Source: Glandiceps talaboti (Eukaryota; Hemichordata; Enteropneusta; Spengelidae). From it: DNA of 64,000 nt. Under the pieces are notes generated by a model. The model made no database searches. It was not told the origin of the DNA and saw only the letters and a program-made list of their open reading frames with translations. This document shows positions 20,690 through 32,131 of this stretch, in pieces; within the stretch, counting starts at the first letter, position 1, and each line of letters begins with the position of its first letter. Both the position numbers and the translations under genes were made by a program. The stretch spans positions 25,248,563-25,312,562 of the forward strand of contig NC_135557.1 of assembly GCF_964340395.1 (NCBI RefSeq). Reading direction: 5' to 3'.

Positions 20690-21388
20690 GTAAGCTCCTA
20701 TCTCAGTACAATAGGAACAAATATCTGCCTTTATTCAATAGGTATACAACCACTTTGATTTATTTTTTTGTAGACTTTGGTTTTTCTCACAGAGAAAGAA
20801 ACTAAACTTGTCTGTGTTTTGGATGTACAAATTGAGGGCGACATCGCAAATCATAATATACCCAAATCATATACCCACATCATACACCCAAATCATACAC
20901 AAATCGAAATATACTAAGTAGTTGGAAAACTCACTAACTTTATATGATAGTGAAGGAATTTATACACACCAATATTGTTGAAATGTTTTATCGGTTACAA
21001 ATGTCTCGTAACCTTTCTTGATAGTGATTAGAAATTCTAGTATACAGTCCCGAACGTAAAATTGCAAAACAATCTACGCATGCGTCAAATGACTGACGAG
21101 AAATCACGGGAGTAATATATATGTAAGTTGTGAACTACAATTTATATAACAATGTTTGATTTTGTCACGTGACGGTGAAGAATTATGAGATGGAAACGAT
21201 CTACTATGACACTGTACTTATTTCAAAACATGGCGTGTAGTTAATGAAAAGTTTTAGAGACAAGACCATCTTAAAAACCAAAGAAAGAAAGATTTAATAG
21301 TTACTACAGTGTCATATATTTCTTGTAATGTTATCTCTGTCCCATTTACTTATATAATGACGTTTTATCCGTGTGGTCTATACGTTTG

Positions 21389-21484
21389 TTTGTTTGTTGG
21401 TTGGTTGGTTGGTTGGTTGGTTGAATGGTTGGTTGGTTGGTTGGTTGGTTGGTTGGTTGGTTGGTTGGTTGAATGGTTGGTTGT
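21389..21484. repeat. (TTGG)n microsatellite
   Basis: About 90 bases of TTGG repeats with two TTGAA interruptions. Confidence 0.95.
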
Positions 21485-22034
21485 AGTATGGATGGATGCC
21501 AACGTCACAGTGGTCCTCTATATAGGAACTAGACTAGTCGGCTGGGTACTGAACATTCTACAATTGTTGAAAGTATGATTTGATTTACATGTACATGCAG
21601 ACTCGGGGTTTTTATTCCAAAATTATGTAACAAATTATTTTTACAACGATTATGTATTTTAGTTCTGTTACATATGAGAGCTTTAATTAACTGCAGACTG
21701 AGTGTTATGACTTTAATCATAGAGTCAGACGACTTGGATCCTAACAAAAACTTTGAATATGAATGCAAAGCAACATATCGACTATGGCAAAATGAAAATA
21801 ATACAAGATAAGTACGTGCATGTGTTTGTATGTGTAGCCCGTGTGAATCTTTGGTTTAGGAATTCCAAAAAAATGCACTGCTTAATTTCAACTGAATACA
21901 CACTTTTGATATACATTTGATATTCGATTATGTGGAACATGTGTCAACAATCGATAGTGAATGCGAATGTTCTTGCACAGACAACTAACACAGAAGTTAG
22001 TTGTCTATGGTTCTTGTAACGAATATGCTGAGCC

Positions 22035-22089
22035 CCCCCCCCCCACACACACACACACCACCACCACCACCACCACCACCACCACCACC
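22035..22089. repeat. (C)n-(CA)n-(CCA)n compound microsatellite
   Basis: A C run is followed by CA and then CCA repeats over about 55 bases. Confidence 0.93.
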
Positions 22090-23758
22090 TTACCACAACG
22101 ATACTACGCTAAATATTAGCAGTCCAGTACAAATTACTGTTCTGTAATACGAACCGAAAGGTTCCGTCTAAGCTATCAAATGAAAGGACATAGATTGTGT
22201 GGACTAAGATTAAATTATGGACTAGCTGAAATAATTGTAGCATTATAGGTGTGACCCTGAGGGTTGTTTTCGTGTTTTTTTCGTTACAGCAAAAAAAACC
22301 TAACGCTACAATTATTGCAGCTAATTATGGACTTGGGGACATGTACAAGTCTTGTAACACGCATTCAGATACTTTTCTCCCTATAGACTCAATATACCAA
22401 CAGTAAGTCCCGTGAGCGAGATCGACAAGAATGAAGGCTACGATAAATTATTGATGCAACGTTTTGGTTACAAATTTGTGAAATAGTATATTTGCAGTCT
22501 ACACGTGACCATGGGACAGAATTAGAATGTTGTCGCATGTATGAATAATTGGGAAAAGTACTTGAATCAAATTTAGGCTTGTTAAATTACTCACCTTATA
22601 ATGTTCACATGAAAAATCACCAAAATCTGACGACGCCTTCCCTGTTCCTCGGTGCAAGCCTTGATTTGGTGTGACTGCTTTCTGGTGTCCACTTGAAATG
22701 ACCAGTCAACATTATAATCGACTTAGAATCACATTTCTTCAGTTTCTTTTGTATTTTCTCATTAATCGCATCTATGTGATCTACCTTCACCGATTATATC
22801 GTCTGCTGCAATCTGATTGGACAAGTTTAGATTACGTCACCACTCTTGGACTACGCACCAGCCAAAGCCGGTTGGTGATTGGTTGATATACTCTTGCGGT
22901 AACTACTGAGTGATAGCAGTTGAATTTTGACGACAGTCAGAATTGGCGCTAAACTACAGTAACCGATAACACTGATTGCAGGTCGTAAAACGTAATATTA
23001 ATTTCTATCATTGTAAATTTTTATAGCTTTTGTAAAATCACCTTAGTTAAACGAACAAAGACATGAATGACGCGGAAATATTTGACAATTTACCGACAAG
23101 TCTGACTCGTAAAAATACCGGAGGCATATCATGGTGTATTCTGAGTTCGATGATCGTTTGTCACGTGAATCGACAGGCGCCTGGACCTGACTTCTCTTAC
23201 TTGTTCGGAATTTCACAATACGTTTCCATGCCACGATATATGTAGTTCGGAGAATAATTTCCTCAACATATAACATGTTAAGTAGCAAACTATTGACTTT
23301 TTCATACTCCGTGTTTCATCTTTCCAACATTTGGAAATGTCAGGACAGGAAATGAAAAAATCTCCCGTATTTTAAACTTGTTATGTATATGAAATTAAAT
23401 TAAGTATGTAAGTTATGTTGACAACATCGAGAGTTACCATGCTGCCAGTCCATAATATTATCGTTATAGGTATGAAGCACCGTAAATCACTGAGATTAAG
23501 GTGTGAGACCGTAGGCGCAATTTGTAAATTGAAGACTTACATATGTTGTCAGCTTAAAGTTTGTTCTTCTTGTTTTCCTCGGCTCTTGGGAAAGATTTCA
23601 TGCTATTTTTTCCGCAACAGATCATATTTATATATATATATACTTAATTTAGTATGAATGTTATAACGACTCATAACATCTTGACTCTTTTGAATTGTCT
23701 ATAATTCTCTACTACTAGTATTGCATCGGGCACTGTTCTCTAGTGAGACACTTATACT

Positions 23759-23857
<99 letters not shown>

Positions 23858-24005
23858 CTCGGTGAGTATCAATCTGCTATAAGACAGTGCTCTATACCGC
23901 AGTGGCAGAGCGTAATAGTTTTGGTAGTACTGGAACTCTTTCTTGGGTGTAACTCGGAGTTTCACGCATATTGCGATCATCAGACACTCTGAGGCCTACT
24001 CTCTG
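23759..24005 (-). mobile_element. (TA)n plus hammerhead-bearing Penelope-like fragment
   Basis: A (TA)n tract of about 95 bases (23759-23856) adjoins the same unique sequence found at 8513-8647 (ctcggtgagtatcaatctgc ... gcagtggcagagcgtaatag), here as a single, non-palindromic copy that continues into different sequence after 23992. It is the second member of the family in this window, so the element is dispersed. Confidence 0.6.
23947..23987 (-). ncRNA. Hammerhead ribozyme-like motif
   Basis: On the minus strand: GTGT, CTGATGA, CGCA-ATA-TGCG, GAAA, short ACTCCGAGT stem III, U, then ACAC. All 41 bases are identical to the two motifs in the 8.6-kb palindrome. Conservation of the core in a separate copy supports one shared functional or ancestral element. 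Confidence 0.5.
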
Positions 24006-24099
24006 GGTGTGCTGTATATATAGAGTGTAGACAATAGAAATACCATCACTATTGTCTGTGTCGGTGGGTAGGTGTTGTATGTGTGGAGGTGTTGGTTGT

Positions 24100-24220
<121 letters not shown>

Positions 24221-25407
24221 CTATTATTTAATTATACCATTCACGAGCCAAGTTCAACAAAAAATATAGAATATATACTCTGGTCGTCTTACGTCACGAC
24301 AACGCGTGTCTACGTCGTACTGGTTCTGTTAAGTTGTGTTCGAAATATAAGTCAAAACCTTCATTACCTTCCCCGATTTATCTTTGATATTACTGACGTA
24401 GGTATAAGTATGTTATTCTCTAATATTTGTCTTCATTCATGCAGAAAATACACGTGACCTAAGGGTTATCACTACTCGTCTGGCGACTCTTACTGACGAA
24501 GGCCCCTTAGGTCACTCGTATTTTTCTTGGGGAATACATATAAGCCCGTTGGGTTATACCATCCTGTGAAAATAGACGATATTGTGTAGAAATGTAGTTA
24601 ACCTCTGGTAGTATAACAAAGGAGAAATTATATGATAATAATTATTAATACATGCATTACGGTTAGAGTTCAGAGTCTAAACAAACAACATAAAACTTGG
24701 CAATAAAACATGTTTATATGCTTGTAAATACATTATCAAACACCTAAATAGTATTGTATATCAAGGAGAAACATTATAGTTTATAATGTCGACAATTATG
24801 TTCATAATGAGTTCTTTAAGGAGACTGAAAGTAACCACGTCTGTTTGACGAGTCTTGGGGTGTTGCCAATTTTCTCTGCCGTCTCCAACTGTTCAAGTTC
24901 CGTGCCGTACTCACTGTTTTAGGGTTATTATTGTTATAGCAAGGTTACATATACTAGTTACATTATTTTCAGAGTATGAAATCTGTACTATTATATTTAC
25001 AACTTCATCGTCGTAAAGTAACACACCTATTTACGGCATACAAAGCCTCGCACCAGCGGACAGATATGCCCTGGCTTGCGAGAACTTTCGAATGTCATCG
25101 ATAAGCTATGGAGTGGTGATTTTTAGTTTGGCCTGCTGAGACTCGGAGTTAGCAACAATCATACATGACATGCGGTTCAAGATTTCAAACACGATTGTGT
25201 CCCTTTCATCCCAAGTGTATAAAATAGCGACCTGGTAGGATAGAGGTTGAAATGTGAAGGTTTTAATTCCATTCGTTTACAGAGATTGGTGAGTGTTAGT
25301 GTGGCCTTAGGCCAATTAATAACATAAGTAAAGTGGACATTGAGTTTTCGCCATTTATTTCTGCATTTATAATTAGCATTCATTTGTTCATGATCGTTGA
25401 ACTGTCG

Positions 25408-25448
25408 GTGGTGGTGGTGGTGGTGGTGGTGGTGGTGGTGGTGGTGGA
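25408..25448. repeat. (GGT)n microsatellite
   Basis: About 40 bases of GGT; the frame reading poly-valine is an artefact. Confidence 0.95.
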
Positions 25449-25849
25449 GGGTGCACTAAAGCGACATTGCAGAGACGTACCACTTTGTCATGTGTTGGTC
25501 AGAGTGGCAGGTAAGAGAGTATCACCACAGACAGGTAAGTTTGTCTGTGCACATGTTTTCTTACTTATCTGTGGTCTGTGGTATCACGTACGTAGGCTAT
25601 GGCTATTGTCAGCTGCTCCGTACTAAAAGTGGCCCTGAAGAAAGTCCCCGGATCACTAATATGTCCCAGAGACATTCACTGCCACGAAATTGTGACCTTG
25701 GCGCCATTGTTCGCATTTACACATGTCGTGAATCTTACAACAGCAACAACACCTGATTGGTAATAAGGATATCTCACGTGACCAACTTCGTAGCTCTTCT
25801 TTTATTTCACTGAATGCACTGACGCTGATCTGATTGCGGTGGAATATAC

Positions 25850-25904
25850 TAGAAGAAGTAGAAACGGCAACGAATTGTGTTTTTATAAGTTGGGGTTATT
25901 AAAG
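25850..25904 (+). other. Possible 5' UTR exon end of the methyltransferase gene
   Basis: A strong donor (TTAAAG|gtaagtag) ends at 25904. A matching acceptor (aattatag) ends at 26670, nine bases before the start codon at 26680. The pair suggests a non-coding first exon; its 5' end is not visible and 25850 is nominal. Confidence 0.35.
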
Positions 25905-26405
25905 GTAAGTAGTCAGCATAGTTTGTCGATATATTTGAACACATACTTCAAATTAAAATGCAGGATTAACAGAAAATGAAAAAATCGTCTCCCCAGTGCA
26001 GAGTAGTCGTTAGGACAAAGGGTTACTCGAGAGGTCATTCGTTAGAATTCCACAGGAGACAGGGGATTTTTCTATGAATGTCCCAAAGAGTCCAGGGTGA
26101 GTGTTCTACAGACTAGATTTAAAGTTGAGTAATATATATACATCAGGCTTTCTCAAATTAGACATTAAAACACGTGACACTGAATCTTAACGATGCAACA
26201 ACCTTTTGTACTTCCTCATATCCCTGGAAAGAATCCATTGTAACCTCTGTAAATAATCAAATAAATCAAATGAAAGATATATTCTACCATGGTCCTGGTT
26301 GACTGGATACAGAGGTCGTCTAATCTAGTAGCCCATACTTCCATACCCAAGACCATCCACTATATATTCTGAAATAAATCATGGCAGTGGCGGCGAGGCC
26401 TCGAC

Positions 26406-26566
26406 TGCAGTAACCACAGGGAGCTCAGGCTCAGTTAGTTTTGTTTACAAATATCAACAAACAAGTAAACAAACTATAGTTTGTTTGTGTTTTGTTCGTT
26501 TGTTTACTTGTTTGTTTGTATTTGTAAACAAAACTAACTGAGCCTGAGCTCCCTGTGCAGTAACCA
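26406..26566. mobile_element. Foldback (MITE-like) element with flanking direct repeats
   Basis: Element 26417-26555 has long inverted arms beginning CAGGGAGCTCAGGCTCAGTT, nearly perfect for about 60 bases. It is flanked by the 11-bp direct repeat TGCAGTAACCA at 26406-26416 and 26556-26566. Because the arms start and end with complementary bases, the true duplication could be 7, 9 or 11 bp; 9 bp would fit a Mutator-type element. It lies in the likely 5' UTR intron of the methyltransferase gene. Confidence 0.75.
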
Positions 26567-26679
26567 GGCCCCCAGCGCATCCCACTTTTTGTGAACCTCA
26601 CATTCTCCCCAGGCATCCCCAGCCATTCCTTTAATTCGGCTTGTTCTCTTTGCTGATGTTGCAATTATAGGTACTCACT

Positions 26680-28605
26680 ATGGCGACAAAGATTTACCGT
26701 GGTGAAGATTATCACATACATTTCAATCCCGAGCATTTTCTACAGACCTATTATTCCTCCATTGCTGGACACCCGGACGAAGAGGGCGTCCTACCATTCA
26801 TGTGTGAAAGTCTGCATCAAGTATTTAATAAAGGTATGACGTCATCACATGGTCTGAAAAATGAACTTGTGACATACATTGTATATATTATAACTTTTGT
26901 GTTTTGGGGAGGCAGACTTGTGTTACCAAGTTTTTAGATGTTCAGTAGACGATAGCTATATATGAAGTGGTTATTTGAATCAGATAATCGTCTGATGGGA
27001 TGTTGGAAAACTAAATTTCGATTGCGAAAAGTAAGGTACCAGTCTGACTCCCGGTAGCCATACAAATCACTGTACATAGCCTCTAGTGCCTGCAACGTAC
27101 ACACACATTGGGCTTACGTGATGTGTGCTGATATGTGTATACCTAATATAATGATAATGATATGTTATATATAATATGGTGCAAAGTTTAATTATAGAAT
27201 TTTTTATTGAAGTATCCATTTAAGCTTACAAACTATTGGCTGTTGAGTTGTGACGTATTTGTGGATGATGTTTGAATGATCGTCTGTACGCCGTGAGTGA
27301 CGGGGCGCCCTCACACATCGGTCAACCCCTCGGCAAGTGATATGGGGCGGAATGACAACATATCTTAGTCTTTTGAAAGAGATGACTGTAAATTTGAATA
27401 CATTAATTGTTCAGGTGTAAACATGTCGGCACGTAAACCCATTGTAATCGTAGTTATTATAGAGATGTGTCATATATACTTTGGATTGATAGAATTCTTG
27501 ATTGACGTATACATTGATGCAGAGTATTAATATAATTGATTGACTTTTGGGTTTTAACTAGGATGTATTAGTTCGTTTGTAAATTGGAATAATTACTCGG
27601 GTACACACCCACTGTAACATTTCCTCAGTTTATGTTGTTGCAATGCATTCATTCATTCTTCACATAAAATAACTCCATCACTTGCCTCCGTAGACGATGT
27701 TTCTGGTGACCGGTTGATCGACATTGGTTGTGGTCCTACGATCTACTCCTTTGTATCGGCGTGTACCAAGTTCAAGGAGATCATATCGGCTGATTATGTT
27801 GATGCCAATAGGGAAGCTGTAAAGCGATGGATTAACAATGAACCTGATGGCTGGAATTGGAAGCCGGTAATCGAGATGGTTTGTAACCTGGAAGGACACA
27901 GGTAAAAACAGTTCTACCACTGTCACTAGGAGTTTTGTATTAAAACGTGATAGTAAAGTAACTTAAAGGTAACTGTGAGTAAAAAGAATTATGATTTGGA
28001 TGTCATCTTAGCTGAAAAACACATCGTCACACGAAAACATCAACAGTGCAAGTGGAAACTTAGTATTTTACTACAATGTGTATAATTGAGAGGGGGGGTT
28101 ATGACTTTTTAAATTGGAATCCGTACATTTGCTCATATAACCACTTCTTTCATTTTGTTTTTCTTCACCATCCAGCAATGTCCAAGAACGAGAACAGAAG
28201 CTTCGTGACACCATCAAAGACGTGATTTACTGTGATGTGTTTCAACCTAACCCAATTGGTGGCAGTGACCAAATTCAGTCGTTTGATTGTGTCATGACAA
28301 ATTACTGCATTGAAAGTATATGTACTTCAAAGGAAGAGTACGTTCAGTGTTTGAAAAATGTCACATCTCTCCTGAAGATTGGTGGCACCTTCGTTCAATT
28401 GGTGGAACCCTTCTCGACTTATATGGTAGGAGATAATTGCTTTGCTGGATTTTACATTGACGACGTCAACTTCTACAAGTATGCCCCTGTTGAAGCCGGT
28501 ATAACCGATCTATCTTTCAACACTATGACGACTAAGCGTCCCGTTGAAGCCGGCAAATTCGATGAGTGTAAATATGTCACGTGCATTGTAGGAAAGAAGA
28601 AATGA
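26680..28605 (+). CDS. NNMT/PNMT/TEMT-family SAM-dependent N-methyltransferase
   Basis: Three exons, 26680-26833, 27694-27901 and 28176-28605, join at phases 1 and 2 to give 263 residues, the family's usual length (human NNMT has 264). The family transfers a methyl group from SAM to nicotinamide, phenylethanolamines or indolamines in the cytosol. The N terminus YHIHFNPEHFLQTYY matches the family's HFNP...YL..YY block. Exon 2 opens with the SAM-binding motif LIDIGCGPTIYSFVSAC, followed by FKEIISADY with the acidic residue that contacts the SAM ribose. Exon 3 has DCVMTNYCIESIC and LLKIGGTFVQLV, standing for the family's LLKPGG...V block. The three-exon layout is like that of vertebrate NNMT. 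The family expands in many invertebrates, so the substrate cannot be told from sequence. The C terminus ends CIVGKKK. Confidence 0.93.
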
Positions 28606-29511
28606 GATACACTAATTTACTAGAATTGAAGTGATTTTGATTTTTTTTTTGCAAAGAAAATGGTATTAATTAGCTACATTAGCAACTTTGCAAATAAACT
28701 GTGACTAGATATTTTACAAACTTGTAATTCTCTAAATATATATCTAGGACTGTTTGGTAAGTCTATTGCCATAGTAACAGTGGAAGTCGTCTTAGTCTAA
28801 TAAAGGTTCACACAGTACGACAGATGTAGAGTGTTGCGATTACATACGATGTACTGAAGTCTGGTATAATCACAATACAATGTCCCAATTATGATGAGCT
28901 GTAATCACATCATGTCTTACATTTTGAAATTAACATAAACATTAACGTTCTATTTTTTGTTGATCCATGACGGCTATCAGTTGGTGGATATAATCCAGCC
29001 CTACATGTAACATAGAATCATATTCCACCTAAAGTTTCCTGTTTGTGTGAAACCATGATGTGTAAATAAGTTCCTATTTTAAGTTTCATTATAATTAATG
29101 CAGTAGTAGTCTACTGAGAGAAAATGAGTAATGGATCTGCCCTCTTTCTCAACACAAATTACAGTGAGTATATCTTCCTAACATCTTTACGCCCAACAAT
29201 AAGAAATTGTCGTTTCACGTCAAACTATAAGATTTATAGTATATTTCTTTCAGTAATAGAAAAATGTAGTGTTTATCAGATAATGTAGAAAAGACTTTGG
29301 TGATACAAGGAACTGATTAAATTACGGTACATGGTCTTTATTTTGATTTTTCACAGTTAAAGGAAATGAAACGTTGTGACTACAAGTTACGAAAATATCC
29401 TCACTGAGCACTAACCAATGTAATCGGAGTTTTTTTTCAAAGAATGGAAATATTTCGATTAAATGTTATTTTTTGTTTTGTTTTCAATTGCATTCCATTT
29501 AAATAGTCTCA

Positions 29512-29566
<55 letters not shown>

Positions 29567-29632
29567 GTCTGTCTGACTGACTGACTGACTGACAGACTGT
29601 CTGTCTGTCTGTCTGTCTGTCTGACTGACTGA

Positions 29633-29668
<36 letters not shown>

Positions 29669-29691
29669 GTCTGTCTGTCTGTCTGTCTGAC

Positions 29692-29740
<49 letters not shown>

Positions 29741-29765
29741 GTTTGTCTGACTGTCTTTCTTTCTT
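29512..29765. repeat. (CTGT)n microsatellite with CTGA variants
   Basis: About 250 bases of tetranucleotide repeat with interspersed CTGACTGA blocks. Reverse frames reading RQTDRQTD are artefacts. Confidence 0.97.
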
Positions 29766-30796
29766 TCTGCACGCCAGTATACGCGATTCCCTCTATATCT
29801 GTTGATGTATGCCTGTTATTGGAAAGTTTTGTTTTGCTTTTAATTTGAAAGCATTACGACTTGATCAACTGGATGATAGAACTGAATAAAAAGACTGGTA
29901 CGAATGTCCTCACAGCTGTACTGATTACCATTGGGAGAATTGACCTCGCTGATACATTTGCCAAAACTGCTTGAATACGCCATGAATCTGATAGGCCTGG
30001 TACCTAGTCTCGCTGGCAGACGTGGTGACATTCAAGGCGCACAATGTTCACCCGGGCGGCGGTCAGTCACTTCTCGCGGCTTCGTCACTTGGGGCGCACT
30101 TTGTGCACCTTATAGAGAGACGAACATCACGAAGTCAGGTAGTTGGAATAGTTGACACCACTTGGATAAGTGCCAAGGTATTTTCAAGGTTCCTCGTTCT
30201 TTGTTATCGATCGTCCACTCACACACACATACACACACGATGATGTATAAGACTGATCTGATGATTTCAGGAAAGCATAATTAACATACTAACAGGTACA
30301 GTAGGTTTCCTTCATATGTTGATCTGAACATAGTTGGTGAACCAGATTGTGTGTTATTAAGTTAACGTCAAATGCTCTAATTAAGCATTCCTGTTTTGAA
30401 TATCACATATACAGTTATATATTGAGGTTAGTCAGATCAATTCTACCAAACGTATATATTGTATTGATGTAGTTTCTTGTCAACACTATGTGGGAAAGTT
30501 GTCATTTACAAACGATATGTCAAATACTGTACTATAAAATATCTTTCATTTTAGACGTAAACCTAGTCAGTCTGAATGTTGGGTAGTTAAGATAACATTG
30601 TAGATCGTTTCATACCCACCCTACAGTTAAAGAATGTCGAAAGTATAGCTAACAGTACTAATATCCTGTTATGATCGCCATCTTGTTTTTTTTGTTGCGT
30701 GGCTACCCGGAAATTGAAAGGTATTAAAATACAATAACTGCAACATAGAATGTGTTTATAAAATTGTATGTGATATAGGGATCGCCCAGCGTCTGT

Positions 30797-30832
30797 ATGT
30801 CTGTCTGTCTGTCTGTGTGTGTGTGTGTGTGT

Positions 30833-30880
<48 letters not shown>
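30797..30880. repeat. (CTGT)n/(GT)n microsatellite
   Basis: A short CTGT run is followed by about 65 bases of GT. Confidence 0.95.
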
Positions 30881-30883
<3 letters not shown>

Positions 30884-30884
30884 C

Positions 30885-31390
30885 AACTTAAAGTCAAAAA
30901 CCACTGAACCGATTGCCATGATATTTGGTGGGTCCATTACCTTTGGTATCTAGTTAGGAAATTGTTCAAATCAAAATGATCGCATCACAGGTGTGTGATT
31001 TTGGTCAAAAATGTGATTTTTGGTCAAAAAACTTAAACTCAGAAACTACAGGGCAGATTGTTGCGAAATTTGGTGGGAACATTCTTAAGGGGGTGTAAAG
31101 TAAGATTTGTTCATGACATGATGATTCCATCAATAATATGCAAATTAGGGCTAAAAATGTGTCTTTTTGGTTAAAAATCTATAATTCCAAAACTACTGAA
31201 CAGATTGGGATGGAATTTAATGGGAATGCATCTAGGGATGTATGGACAAAGAAATATTAAGCATACAATGAGTTCATGATTAATATGCAAAATATGTGTA
31301 AAAATGTTCATTTTTGGTCAAAAACTTATATCTCAAAAAATACTTGGTCAATGAGTATGAAACTTGGTGAGATGTTTCAGAAAGAGTTAT
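30885..31390. repeat. Degenerate ~145-bp tandem repeat
   Basis: Four diverged units share the pattern 'gtcaaaaactta...aaactac...cagattg...aaatttggtggga', at about 30890, 31022, 31170 and 31316. They are spaced by about 130-150 bases and poorly conserved between the shared blocks. Confidence 0.7.
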
Positions 31391-31424
31391 TCTGTAGATT
31401 TTCTTCAAAACATTTTGACCAAAT

Positions 31425-31925
31425 CGGCTCTAGCAACCATGACCATGCCCTTAGCAACAACCAAAATGGCAGTATATTTTGGTCAAATAACAACATCACC
31501 TGGTAGGCAAGTGAGTAAACATTCAAAAAATGTATGCAAATACCCTAGCAACCATGACCACGCCCATAGCAACAGCCAAACGGTCGTGTATTTTACAAAG
31601 ATAACAGGGATTAATAGACAATTGAATAAACATTCAAAAAATGTATGTAAATGTGCCTAGCAACAAGACCACGCCCATAGCAACAGCCAAATAATCACGT
31701 ATATTGCGAAGATAACAACAGGAATAGAAAGACAAATGAATGAACATTCAAAAAATGTATGCAAATGTGCCTAACAACAAGATCACGCCCATAGCAATTG
31801 CCCAAATGATCACATACATTGCGAAGATAACAACGGGGATTAATAGACAACTGCATAAACATTCAAAAATGTATGTAAATATGCCTAGCAACAAGACCAT
31901 GCCCATAGCAACAGACAAATAATCA
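31425..31925. repeat. ~113-bp tandem repeat, four to five copies
   Basis: The marker cattcaaaaaatgtatg recurs at 31520, 31631, 31745 and 31860. Each is followed by a variant of tagcaacaagaccacgcccatagcaacagcc and by a block like gcgaagataacaacagg. Confidence 0.9.
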
Positions 31926-32131
31926 CATATATTGCAAAGACAAACATGGGTTTTATGTTAAAAATCGTCTTTAATTAAGAAAGGTCATAAGTGTTAAAAT
32001 ACGCCGCGTAGTTCACTACATGGTTCTGAGGCACATGTTATAACAGTGCTAAAATTCTCCATTACCATAGAAGTGACTGAATAGACTTTAATTTACTTTT
32101 ACAGATCTACCGTCAACATTGTTCATTGAAA

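Larger units (their letters stand above)
28606..32131. other. Intergenic region with repeats, no gene seen
   Basis: It holds the 3' flank of the methyltransferase gene, (CTGT)n, (GT)n, a degenerate ~145-bp family and a ~113-bp tandem array that runs almost to the MS4A-like gene. The acceptor tttacttttacag at 32092-32104 marks the 5' side of that gene's first coding exon. Confidence 0.6.

Noticed and set aside
23043-23288. Overlapping frames on both strands near 23.1 kb
   Set aside because: Short, no motifs and no credible exon boundaries.
29509-29772. RQTD-repeat protein
   Set aside because: (CTGT)n microsatellite.
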